A stretch of 6,899 nt of DNA from Methylococcales bacterium (GCA_023134955.1 JAGLUC010000164.1:1-6899); one strand, 5' to 3'. Counted from the first letter of the stretch, positions 1 to 6,720 are shown. A program made the numbers and translations. The notes: generated from the letters alone by a model not told the origin.

Positions 1-47
1 AGAACTTTTGGGACGATTAATATTATCAAGTTATGAATATTGATTGT

Positions 48-73
48 GGAAGTGAGGCTTTAGCCTAATTTCC
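48..73. repeat. REP-like imperfect hairpin downstream of flgI
   Basis: The 26-nt sequence folds with GGAAGT pairing to ATTTCC (one G-T pair), one G-A mismatch, then AGGC/GCCT around a TTTA loop. It shares the GCTTTAG core and the GGA...TCC type ends with the left half of the element between flgE and flgF. The two may be diverged members of one family, but the common core is short and chance similarity remains possible. Confidence 0.4.
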
Positions 74-97
74 TTATTAAAACTGCTTAATCAATCC

Positions 98-124
98 AAA
101 AATCTAATCACAGCTCAACCTGTG
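98..124 (-). terminator. Weak candidate terminator after flgI
   Basis: On the minus strand CACAG and CTGTG form a 5-bp stem with a 6-nt loop, starting 17 nt after the flgI stop. A run of five T residues follows only after a 6-nt gap, so termination would be inefficient at best. It is the only terminator-like structure downstream of flgI in the window. Confidence 0.3.
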
Positions 125-141
125 GTAAGTTCAGAGTCATG

Positions 142-1233
142 TTAAATAATAATCAGTTCTGCCCTTAAAGCACCAGCTGAACGTAATGCTTCTAAAATAG
201 CGACTAAATCACTGGGGCCGGCTCCTACTTTATTAACCGCTTCAACAATTTGATTAAGTGTCACGCCTGGGCTAAATACAAACATATGATTATCACCTTC
301 TTTTACCTCAACTTCTGACTGAGCCGTAACCTTTGTATCGCCACCTGCCAAGGCATTAGGCTGACTGACCTGATCACTCTCACTAATGGTGACAGTTAAA
401 CTACCATGTGAAACGGCAACAGGTTGAATACGTACATTGCCATTAATCACCACTGTTCCTGATCTTGAATTTACAATAACTCTGGCAGGTGCATCATCAG
501 GTGCTACCTGCATATTTTCCACTAAAGAAGCAAAAGAAACTCGTTGCGATGGGTCTAATGGCGCACTCACTTTAACTGATGTTGCATCCAGAGCTGTTGC
601 CGTATTAGGCCCTAAGACCTGGTTAATTGCCTCGACCATACGATTAGCAGTGGTAAAATCAGAATTATGCAAATTGAAAACCAGACTATTACCCTTATTA
701 AAAGGATTTGCCACACTTCGTTCGACTGTTGCTCCATTAGGGATACGTCCAACAGAAGGGTTATTAACGGTAATCTTTGAGCCATCTTTTCCTGAAGCAC
801 TTAATCCCCCTACCACTAAATTACCTTGGGCAATGGCATATATTTTACCGTCAGCCCCTTTTAATGGGCTCATTAATAATGATCCACCTCGTAAGCTTTT
901 AGCATCCCCTATTGAAGAAACAGTGACATCAATTTTTTGTCCTGGTTTAGAAAATGCGGGTAAATCAGCATGCAATGCCACTGCGGCAATATTTTTCGCT
1001 TTAGGGTCAACACCGGGCGGCAAAGTTAAGCCGAGTCTTGCCAACATGCTTCGTAAGCTTTGTCCGGTAAATTTTGTTTTATCACCTGATTTATTCAAAC
1101 CTACAACTAAACCATAACCAACTAATTGGTTACTACGCACACCTGCTATGGATGCCAGGTCTTTAATCCGTTCAGCAAAAGCAGTTTGGCTAACAAATAA
1201 CAGTAATGAGATTATTAAAATGATATTTTTCAT
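142..1233 (-). CDS. flgI: Flagellar P-ring protein FlgI
   Basis: FlgI subunits form the P ring, the periplasmic bushing around the rod at the peptidoglycan layer. The 363-residue protein starts with a Sec signal peptide: a Lys at position 3, a hydrophobic core at about 4-14, and probable cleavage after AFA at residue 20. The mature protein begins ERIKDLASIAGVRSNQLVGY, the classic start of this family, and ends with the family's SAGALRAEL tail. Length is normal. The start is set by a near-perfect Shine-Dalgarno that overlaps the flgH stop codon, so the two genes are probably translationally coupled. The protein has no cysteine at all; the sites I align by eye with the two cysteines of enteric FlgI are Val272 and Ala355. 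FlgI normally needs the chaperone FlgA, which is not in this window. Identification is secure from the sequence. Confidence 0.98.
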   Translation of the reverse strand: MKNIILIISLLLFVSQTAFAERIKDLASIAGVRSNQLVGYGLVVGLNKSGDKTKFTGQSLRSMLARLGLTLPPGVDPKAKNIAAVALHADLPAFSKPGQKIDVTVSSIGDAKSLRGGSLLMSPLKGADGKIYAIAQGNLVVGGLSASGKDGSKITVNNPSVGRIPNGATVERSVANPFNKGNSLVFNLHNSDFTTANRMVEAINQVLGPNTATALDATSVKVSAPLDPSQRVSFASLVENMQVAPDDAPARVIVNSRSGTVVINGNVRIQPVAVSHGSLTVTISESDQVSQPNALAGGDTKVTAQSEVEVKEGDNHMFVFSPGVTLNQIVEAVNKVGAGPSDLVAILEALRSAGALRAELIII

Positions 1234-1236
1234 TTC

Positions 1237-1245
1237 AACCTCCTT
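1237..1245 (-). promoter_or_regulatory. Strong ribosome binding site of flgI
   Basis: On the minus strand AAGGAGGTT lies five bases (counted from GGAGG) before the flgI ATG. Its first base is the first base of the flgH TAA stop. It is the best Shine-Dalgarno in the window and contrasts with the weak one of flgH just upstream, which suggests that flgI can be initiated efficiently on its own as well as by coupling. Confidence 0.85.
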
Positions 1246-1919
1246 TAAAAAGGAAAAATAGGGCTTAAAAAGAATTTAGCAAACCAGCCTAATTTACTGG
1301 AATCAGCAACTGCTCCATCGCCTGTATACATAATGGTTGCATCTGCTATCTTACTGGAGGAAACAGTATTGGATGAATCAATATCAATGGTTCTGACAAT
1401 GCCTGACAAGCGGATATATTCACTGCCATCATTTAAAGTCATCCGTTTTTCACCACGAATTTTTAAATTACCATTGGGTAGAACATCAACCACTGTGACA
1501 CTTATATCACCTGTCAAACTGTTACTTTGATTAGCCTGACCTTCACCTTGAAATTCATGTTCTGAGGCTAATGTTGCACTTAAATCTCTGCCAAATAATA
1601 TTGAGGGATCAATCCCTGCAATATTGGGCGCTGTCACAGAAATTGAATTATCTTTTGAAGCATCAAGATCAGCTTTCTTCTTAGCTTTGGTCTCTTCATC
1701 CAGCTTAACAGTCAATATATCACCCACACGCCTAGCAGAATGATCCTCAAACAAACGCATATCGTAACCGGCTTGAAAAATTGCACCATTATTCGACTGA
1801 GGCGGTCTTAAATCTACCGCTTGTACGGGAGCAAAGGCAGGATCTCTTTTGGGTAGGGTTTCACAGCCGACTAAAATAGAAAAAGCGAAACTAATAATGA
1901 TTATCTTTGCCAAGTTCAT
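1245..1919 (-). CDS. flgH: Flagellar L-ring lipoprotein FlgH
   Basis: FlgH forms the L ring, the outer-membrane bushing of the basal body. With the start at 1919 the protein has 224 residues and opens with a lipoprotein signal: Lys5, a hydrophobic run at 6-17, and the lipobox LVGC with the lipidated Cys19. Residue +2 is Glu rather than Asp, which fits sorting to the outer membrane. Family blocks follow: GAIFQAGYDMRLFEDHSARR at about 45-64, VGDILTV at 65-71, SLTGDISVTVVDVLPNGNL at about 134-152, IRLSGIVR at 169-176 and the C-terminal WFAKFF. A start at 1967 would add 16 residues, overlap flgG by 35 nt and bury the signal peptide, so I prefer 1919, 13 nt after the flgG stop. No good Shine-Dalgarno precedes 1919, so translation may depend on ribosomes finishing flgG. 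Confidence 0.96.
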   Translation of the reverse strand: MNLAKIIIISFAFSILVGCETLPKRDPAFAPVQAVDLRPPQSNNGAIFQAGYDMRLFEDHSARRVGDILTVKLDEETKAKKKADLDASKDNSISVTAPNIAGIDPSILFGRDLSATLASEHEFQGEGQANQSNSLTGDISVTVVDVLPNGNLKIRGEKRMTLNDGSEYIRLSGIVRTIDIDSSNTVSSSKIADATIMYTGDGAVADSSKLGWFAKFFLSPIFPF

Positions 1920-1932
1920 AATAATCACATTT

Positions 1933-2721
1933 TTATAATTGTTGAGTGACAAAAGACAACATTTCATCGGTTGTTGAAATGGCTTTAGAGTTCATTTCAT
2001 ACGCCCTTTGAGTTTCAATCATGTTGACTAGTTCTTCAACCACATTGACATTGGAGGTTTCTAATGAGCCCTGGAACACTGGACCAAACTCACTTTCTCC
2101 TGGTGTTCCTACGCCGGGTGCACCACTGGATACAGACTCTACAAACAAGTTCTCACCCACTGGACTTAATCCTGAAGGATTAATAAAATCGGCTAATTGA
2201 ATTTGTCCGACCTGAACCCCTGCTGGACTCCCTGGCTGAACAACTGATACTGTTCCATCACGTCCAATGGATATATTTAAGGCATCTTCGGGAATAGAAA
2301 TACTGGGTTCTAACAGCATTCCACCTGCGGTCACTAACTCCCCAGATGAATTTAGTTTAAATGAACCGTCTCTTGAATAGTTAATATCACCATTGGGAGT
2401 GATAATCTGAAAATAACCACGGCCATTAATCGCCACATCCAAGGCATTTTCTGTTTGTTGTAAATTACCCTGCGAATGTAGTTTTTCTGTAGCAACCGTT
2501 CTAACACCTGTGCCCAGTTGTAAGCCCGTTGGTAGTTCTGTATTTTGTGTAACCTGAGAACCAACCTGTCTAATATTTTGATAAACCAGATCTTCAAAAA
2601 TAGCTCTCGATTTTTTAAAGCCTGTGGTACTAACGTTGGCTAAATTATTTGCGATAACCGCCATTTTTGTTTGCTGGGCATCTAAACCTGTTTTAGCCAC
2701 CCATAATGCACGTTCAGTCAT
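1933..2721 (-). CDS. flgG: Flagellar distal rod protein FlgG
   Basis: FlgG builds the distal rod, the drive shaft that crosses the P and L rings. It is exported by the flagellar type III system without a cleaved signal. The 262-residue length is typical. The N-terminal rod motif ANNLANVSTTGFK lies at about 24-36. The FlgG-specific segment, absent from hook protein and thought to keep the rod straight, is YQNIRQVGSQVTQNTELPTG at about 47-66. The central domain has LDVAINGRGYF at about 94-104. The C-terminal helix has SNVNVVEELVNMIETQRAYE at about 223-242. The ATG at 2721 is preceded by GGAG at a good distance. A 51-nt gap to flgF contains the short palindrome TAATGCATTA (2762-2771) but no obvious promoter. 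Confidence 0.98.
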   Translation of the reverse strand: MTERALWVAKTGLDAQQTKMAVIANNLANVSTTGFKKSRAIFEDLVYQNIRQVGSQVTQNTELPTGLQLGTGVRTVATEKLHSQGNLQQTENALDVAINGRGYFQIITPNGDINYSRDGSFKLNSSGELVTAGGMLLEPSISIPEDALNISIGRDGTVSVVQPGSPAGVQVGQIQLADFINPSGLSPVGENLFVESVSSGAPGVGTPGESEFGPVFQGSLETSNVNVVEELVNMIETQRAYEMNSKAISTTDEMLSFVTQQL

Positions 2722-2772
2722 AACATTCTCCTAATCTGACAAATTATTGCCTTACCAGGATTAATGCATTAT

Positions 2773-3513
2773 TTATGCCATTTGCATTAATTTAGCCCCG
2801 ATTCCTGAATTCTCATCTGCATTTTTCATCGCTTTAATTTGCAACTCAAAATTTCTGGCTAACTCAATCATCTCAACCAATGCAGAAACAGCATTGACAT
2901 TACTGCCTTCCAAAGCACCTTGGACTAGAGTAATATCTGCACTTGCTATCTGAGCAGCACCATCTTTTGTATGCATTAGACCATCATTAAGCTTTTCCAA
3001 ATTACTAGGGTCAATTTTAACCATTTTAATACGGTCAATAACTGCCAAAGTTGCTTGATTATCACCTAATGGAATAACACTAATGGTGCCATCATTGCCT
3101 ATTTCTATTTTTTCTGCCGGGGGAATAGTGATTGGCCCACCTTCCCCTAAAATAGCAAGACCACTACCATTTAATAAGCGACCTTCCGGGGTAATGCTTA
3201 AATCACCTGCTCGTGTATAACCCTCTTTGCCATCCTTGCCTTCAACAGCAAACCAGCCCTCACCTTTAATGGCAATATCCAGATCATTATCGGTAGTTTG
3301 GATAGTTCCCATCCCAAAGTCAGATCCCGGTCTTTCTGCCATTGCATAGACACGGGAAGGAAATCCTGGGCCGAATACTGGCATAGCGCGAAATTGCTCA
3401 AAATCTGATTTAAACCCTGTTGTCTGGGCATTTGCCAAATTATTGGCGTTTGCAGTTTGAGCAAGTAAAGTCTGCTTTGCCCCACTCATGGCAATATATA
3501 AACTACGATCCAT
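2773..3513 (-). CDS. flgF: Flagellar proximal rod protein FlgF
   Basis: FlgF is a minor proximal rod subunit sitting between FlgB/FlgC and the FlgG distal rod, exported by the type III apparatus. The 246-residue product begins MDRSLYIAMSGAKQTLLAQT, the characteristic FlgF opening, followed by the rod motif NANNLANAQTTGFK at about 22-35. The central domain holds LDIAIKGEGWFAV at about 78-90 and the C-terminal helix LEGSNVNAVSALVEMIELAR at about 201-220. A ribosome binding site GGGAGAG stands a few bases ahead of the ATG. It is the first gene after a 181-nt gap containing a REP-like hairpin, so flgFGHI may be expressed at a different level from flgBCDE, either by RNA processing or from an internal promoter. 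Lower similarity among rod proteins makes FlgF/FlgG swaps common in annotation, but the opening residues and missing FlgG-specific segment support FlgF. Confidence 0.96.
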   Translation of the reverse strand: MDRSLYIAMSGAKQTLLAQTANANNLANAQTTGFKSDFEQFRAMPVFGPGFPSRVYAMAERPGSDFGMGTIQTTDNDLDIAIKGEGWFAVEGKDGKEGYTRAGDLSITPEGRLLNGSGLAILGEGGPITIPPAEKIEIGNDGTISVIPLGDNQATLAVIDRIKMVKIDPSNLEKLNDGLMHTKDGAAQIASADITLVQGALEGSNVNAVSALVEMIELARNFELQIKAMKNADENSGIGAKLMQMA

Positions 3514-3604
3514 AATGGCTCTCCCGTTATGCTATATTTTTTGTAACTACTCAGTATGTAAATATTTCAATATAAGCAATTGATATATCAGCTATATTCA
3601 TTAT

Positions 3605-3661
3605 GGAGCAGTGCTTTAGTCTGCACTCTTGTTACCCAAGCAGGCTATAAAGCACTGCGCC
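3605..3661. repeat. REP/BIME-like imperfect inverted repeat between flgE and flgF
   Basis: The arms GCAGTGCTTTA (3608-3618) and TAAAGCACTGC (3648-3658) are perfect 11-bp inverted copies. Pairing extends outwards past one mismatch by GG/CC (3605-3606 with 3660-3661), and inwards, past a 2-nt bulge and a mismatch, by CTGC/GCAG (3621-3624 with 3640-3643). This leaves a loop of about 15 nt. Each half also reads as a small REP-like unit of the form GG-x-GCAGTGCTTTA followed by G(C/T)CTGC, so the whole looks like two head-to-head units, as in bacterial interspersed mosaic elements. No T-run follows on either strand, so it is not a normal terminator. In the mRNA it could protect the upstream flgBCDE message from 3' exonucleases or act as a processing site. 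Membership of a dispersed family is inferred and cannot be proved from one window. Confidence 0.6.
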
Positions 3662-3694
3662 CCAAAAAATAATAAGTTGAATAGCTGCTATTTT

Positions 3695-5044
3695 TTAAAT
3701 GTTAATAATAGTCTGAATAATCTCATCTTCCGTTGAGATTGTTTTTGCATTGGCTTGATAGGTTTGCTGTGCCACAATCAGTCTAACCAGTTGTGTTGCA
3801 ATATCTGTGTTTGAGGCTTCTAATGAAGCTGACTGGATTTCTCCAAAGTTATTAGTCCCTGCAACACCTAATACAACCGTTCCAGAACTAATAGTTTCTC
3901 GCCAGGTAGTATCACCAATTTTTTCTAATCCCTGGTTATTGGTGAATCGACCCAAAATGATTTGTCCTAATGGACTAGACGTACCATTACTGAATCGCGC
4001 AAAAACAATACCATCTTCATCAATATTTATGCCAGTTAAATTACCTGCTGCAAAGCCATCTTGTTGCAGATTATTAACACTAAAGCTTGATGCGTTTTGG
4101 GTTGAACCTGTTGGATCAATTGAAAAAGTCAAAGGCTCTACAATCACACCTAAAGCAGAAATATCAAGCCCGGTAATAACAAAATCATCACCTGTTCCAG
4201 CACCAGTAACCGTACCTGTATCCGCTGCAATTAAATTACCAAAGGTATCAAAGACCATTGGAATAGCATTACCTACTAACGTGCCTGGCGCATTATTTAA
4301 TGTGCCAGGCGTAGATATACTGTGTCCATCAAGATATAAATAAGCATCCCAGGTACTTGTTGCTCCAGGAACAACCGTGGTATTAACAAAATAACTAGTT
4401 AAGGTATGGGTGTTCCCTAATGAATCAAACAGAGTGACAGAAGTCGCATCATTATAACTATCAACATCAGGCCCGGCATTAACGGCAGGGTCATAGCCAA
4501 CAAATGCATTGGGTGGTATAGCCTCTCTTGAATCTACATTAACATTTAAGGCAATATTTGTTGTTGCGGAAGGTGAACCCAGGGAAGTATCTATTTGAAT
4601 AGGTGTTGCTGCGCCTGTATTAAAGCCATCATCTACATTGCTACTAATGGGAGGCCAGCCCATCAAGAAAAATCCTGAATCATTGGTAATATAGCCTTCT
4701 GGATCAAATTGAAAGGCTCCATTTCTGGTATAAGCAGAGACGGCTGTAGAGTCAGTCTCTTCGCCTAAAGCAAAAAAGCCATTGCCAGACAAGGCTATAT
4801 CCAGACTATTTTGTGTTGATTCAATATTTCCCTGATGAAATTGTTGTGCTACTTCAGTCACTCTAACACCTGCACCTGGTGTTGTTGAACTAATAGCAGA
4901 TAATGAATTGGTATTATAAAGATCACCAAACTCAGCTCTGGACTCTTTAAAGCCTGTGGTATTGGCATTAGCAATATTATTACCAATCACCTGTAAACTT
5001 GTTGAAGCAGCATTTAAGCCACTTAATGCAGTTGCAAAACCCAT
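3695..5044 (-). CDS. flgE: Flagellar hook protein FlgE
   Basis: FlgE is the hook subunit, the universal joint between rod and filament, exported by the type III system and assembled under the FlgD cap. The 449-residue protein opens MGFATALSGLNAASTSLQVI, has the rod/hook motif NNIANANTTGFKESRAEFGD at about 22-41, LDIALSGNGFFAL at about 81-93, the hook-type QQDGFAAGNLTGINIDEDG at about 327-345, and the C-terminal helix with SLEASNTDIATQLVRLIVAQ at about 407-426. It is about 45 residues longer than the Salmonella protein (about 400); the extra length must lie in the surface-exposed middle region (about 140-320), rich in Thr, Ser, Gly and Asp. It contains no cysteine. A ribosome binding site AAGGAGA precedes the ATG, 18 nt after flgD. 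Last gene of the tightly packed flgBCDE group. Confidence 0.98.
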   Translation of the reverse strand: MGFATALSGLNAASTSLQVIGNNIANANTTGFKESRAEFGDLYNTNSLSAISSTTPGAGVRVTEVAQQFHQGNIESTQNSLDIALSGNGFFALGEETDSTAVSAYTRNGAFQFDPEGYITNDSGFFLMGWPPISSNVDDGFNTGAATPIQIDTSLGSPSATTNIALNVNVDSREAIPPNAFVGYDPAVNAGPDVDSYNDATSVTLFDSLGNTHTLTSYFVNTTVVPGATSTWDAYLYLDGHSISTPGTLNNAPGTLVGNAIPMVFDTFGNLIAADTGTVTGAGTGDDFVITGLDISALGVIVEPLTFSIDPTGSTQNASSFSVNNLQQDGFAAGNLTGINIDEDGIVFARFSNGTSSPLGQIILGRFTNNQGLEKIGDTTWRETISSGTVVLGVAGTNNFGEIQSASLEASNTDIATQLVRLIVAQQTYQANAKTISTEDEIIQTIINI

Positions 5045-5062
5045 GATTACTCTCCTTAAAAT

Positions 5063-5737
5063 CTAGAATATTTTTCTTATTTCGTTGAAATTTACATCAC
5101 CCAAGCCAACTAATGTTAATTGGATACCATTATTCCCTCCGCCTAATGCGACACTATCAACATCCGCATTAACAAAACTTTGCAGCAGCGTATTATTACC
5201 ATCAATAATGGCTTCTGCTTTTATGTTATAAACACCGGGGTCAGTATAAGTACCATCATCCAATAAACCATCCCACTCAAAAGGCACATAGCCTTGTTGC
5301 TGGCTACCCAAACTAATGGTTTTAACGATTTGACCATTACTATCTGAAAAACTAAGCTTTAAATCACTGGTTCTATCATCAAGATAAATTTCACCCGTCA
5401 TGTTTTTTGTTAAAGACATAACGCCCTCATTAGAAGGCACTGATACCGAGTGTCCCACCAGACTTGCAGCCTGTAATGATTGTCCTGAACTTAAAGAGTT
5501 TGCAAATTCAGAAAATGAGCTATTTAAATCTGCAATGCCTTCTACCGTACTAAACTGTGCCATCTGCGCCAAAAAATCACCATTATCCATAGGTTCATTG
5601 GGGTCTTGATGGGTTAATTGTGCTGTCATTAATCGTAAAAACTCTTCTTGTCCTAATTCTTGTTTATTTGCCTCAACTTTATTAGATGAGCCTGTTAAAC
5701 CTAAATTCTGTAAGGCTTCAATTGTATTTATTGCCAT
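5063..5737 (-). CDS. flgD: Flagellar hook-cap (hook assembly) protein FlgD
   Basis: FlgD forms the temporary cap at the tip of the growing hook and is needed for FlgE polymerisation; it is later replaced by HAP1. The 224-residue length is typical. The conserved N-terminal block runs from about 29 to 63 and includes EEFLRLMTAQLTHQDPNEPM and AQMAQFS, the family signature. A Gln/Ser-rich helical stretch follows at about 70-95. The C-terminal half matches the usual FlgD Ig-like domain (about 115-185, with FEWDGLLDDG and DPGVYNIKAEA) embedded in a tudor-like fold that ends near NEIRKIF. Its Shine-Dalgarno (AGGAGA) overlaps the flgC TAG stop, 9 nt before the ATG, so coupling with flgC is likely. 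Identification is secure. Confidence 0.97.
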   Translation of the reverse strand: MAINTIEALQNLGLTGSSNKVEANKQELGQEEFLRLMTAQLTHQDPNEPMDNGDFLAQMAQFSTVEGIADLNSSFSEFANSLSSGQSLQAASLVGHSVSVPSNEGVMSLTKNMTGEIYLDDRTSDLKLSFSDSNGQIVKTISLGSQQQGYVPFEWDGLLDDGTYTDPGVYNIKAEAIIDGNNTLLQSFVNADVDSVALGGGNNGIQLTLVGLGDVNFNEIRKIF

Positions 5738-5746
5738 AATAATCTC

Positions 5747-6163
5747 CTATTGACCCATTCTTAAAGTTTGTAACATCAAGTCTTTAGCGGTATTTAAAAC
5801 TTCAATATTATTCTGATAAGATCGCGATGCTGACATCATATTTGCCATTTCTTCTACCGTATTGACATTAGGTTTATAGATATAACCTTGATCGTCCGCC
5901 ATCGGATGATGAGGAGCATATTCCATAACGGCAGGTGCTTGACTCTCCACCACTCCCAAAACATTAACTTTGACTCCCGTCTGACTCTTATCCATAGCCC
6001 CTTTAAGTTCAGCGGCAAAGACTGGCTGCCTGGATTTATAGACTTCATCAATACTGCTACTAATGCTATTAGCATTAGAAATATTACTGGCAACCAGGTT
6101 AAGCCGCAGAGATTGTGCATTCATCCCACTACCAGCAACATCAAAAATTTTCATGGATGGCAT
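5747..6163 (-). CDS. flgC: Flagellar proximal rod protein FlgC
   Basis: FlgC is a proximal rod subunit next to FlgB, secreted through the flagellar type III export gate. The 138-residue protein has the family pattern KIFDVAGSGMNAQSLRLNLV at about 5-24, then ASNISNANS at about 25-33, the PNVNTVEEMANMMSASRSYQ block at about 98-117, and the terminal helix NIEVLNTAKDLMLQTLRMGQ at about 119-138. The first Met gives the usual distance to KIFDVAGSGM; Met4 is an alternative but less well placed. The ribosome binding site GAGGGG lies inside the last codons of flgB, with only 2 nt between the flgB stop and this ATG, a tight coupling typical of this gene pair. Confidence 0.98.
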   Translation of the reverse strand: MPSMKIFDVAGSGMNAQSLRLNLVASNISNANSISSSIDEVYKSRQPVFAAELKGAMDKSQTGVKVNVLGVVESQAPAVMEYAPHHPMADDQGYIYKPNVNTVEEMANMMSASRSYQNNIEVLNTAKDLMLQTLRMGQ

Positions 6164-6165
6164 AA

Positions 6166-6558
6166 TTATTCCCCTCTCAGTGCTGTCATTAATCCTGAAA
6201 AACGACCATTAATAAATCGTAAGCTTGCCTGGTATTGCACCGCATTTTCAGAATATTTAGCTTGTTCAATATGAGACTCAACGGTATTACCATCTAATGA
6301 TGCTTGATGAGGATTACGAAACATCATTTCCCCTCCTAGTAGCAGATCATTAGGTGAGAAATGTCCTTGCTGGGTGCGTTCCATAACTGGTTTCTCAGGC
6401 ATAGAGTTTTTTAAAACTGCTTTAAAATCTAAATCCCGTGCTTTATATCCTGGAGTATCTGCATTAGCTAAATTTGAAGCCAAAACTTCGCTACGCTTTT
6501 CACGCAAAACCAACGCTTGAGGATGAATACCTAATGCTTTATCAAAACTAATCGTCAT
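6166..6558 (-). CDS. flgB: Flagellar proximal rod protein FlgB
   Basis: FlgB is a proximal rod subunit close to the MS ring and FliE, exported by the flagellar type III system. The 130-residue length is typical. The N-terminal half carries the rod motif ASNLANADTPGYKARDLDFK at about 27-46. The C-terminal half has RNPHQASLDGNTVESHIEQA at about 81-100, then NAVQYQASLRFINGRFSGLM at about 105-124 and the closing ALRGE, a near-consensus FlgB tail. The ATG at 6558 has AAAAGG eight bases upstream. It is the first gene of the block; a sigma-54-type promoter 35 nt upstream would give a leader of only about 24 nt. The sequence is intact, with no sign of rearrangement. Confidence 0.98.
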   Translation of the reverse strand: MTISFDKALGIHPQALVLREKRSEVLASNLANADTPGYKARDLDFKAVLKNSMPEKPVMERTQQGHFSPNDLLLGGEMMFRNPHQASLDGNTVESHIEQAKYSENAVQYQASLRFINGRFSGLMTALRGE

Positions 6559-6593
6559 AATTAAGGCCTTTTATCTTTTTTACAAAATAAAAA

Positions 6594-6609
6594 AGCATGG
6601 CTTATGCCA
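6594..6609 (-). promoter_or_regulatory. Sigma-54 (RpoN) type -24/-12 promoter for flgB operon
   Basis: On the minus strand the sequence is TGGCATAAGCCATGCT. Compared with the consensus TGGCAC-N5-TTGCW it has the invariant GG and GC exactly ten bases apart, and differs only at the C of CAC and the first T of TTGC. The predicted transcription start is near 6583, giving a leader of about 24 nt that still contains the flgB ribosome binding site. Known practice in Pseudomonas and Vibrio is that flgB operons are RpoN-dependent and activated by FleR/FlrC-type enhancer-binding proteins, so the placement fits. Confidence 0.8.
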
Positions 6610-6628
6610 GAATTAATTATGTCTTTAA

Positions 6629-6647
6629 AATCATTAGGATAATGATT
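6629..6647. promoter_or_regulatory. Perfect dyad, candidate operator upstream of flgB promoter
   Basis: AATCATTA and TAATGATT form a perfect 8-bp inverted repeat with a 3-nt spacer (GGA). It is centred about 55 nt upstream of the predicted start and ends 20 nt before the -24 element. The position would suit a dimeric DNA-binding protein, but the arms are AT-rich and I recognise no specific regulator. A 3-nt spacer makes a stable RNA hairpin unlikely, so a DNA site is the better guess. Confidence 0.35.
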
Positions 6648-6720
6648 AATTAAAAATAGAACTGAGAATAAACGCTTATATTGTAAAGTCGTTTAAGTTG
6701 ATATGAGATGCTGTTTTAAG

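Noticed and set aside
437..1117. A 226-codon open frame on the plus strand, antisense to flgI
   Set aside because: It lies wholly inside a clear flgI gene, has no recognisable protein motif or ribosome binding site, and mirrors the codon pattern of the opposite strand.
1920..1967. Upstream start for flgH adding 16 residues
   Set aside because: It would overlap the end of flgG by 35 nt and put charged and polar residues ahead of an otherwise normal lipoprotein signal. The Met at 1919 gives the standard signal and lipobox.
3581..3590. Palindrome TGATATATCA in the flgE-flgF gap
   Set aside because: Short and AT-only in the core; such palindromes are expected by chance in AT-rich DNA, and no promoter with good -35/-10 elements lies beside it.
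3680..3692. Small palindrome AATAGCTGCTATT next to the flgE stop codon
   Set aside because: The stem is only 5 bp with a 3-nt loop and no GC clamp. On the minus strand the T-run comes too late, so I do not call it a terminator.
3807..4343. A 178-codon open frame on the plus strand, antisense to flgE
   Set aside because: It is fully contained in flgE and its translation, rich in Pro, Ser and Val, resembles no family I know. It is a shadow frame.
5888..6274. A 128-codon open frame on the plus strand across the flgB-flgC junction
   Set aside because: It is antisense to two well-conserved genes and has no independent support.
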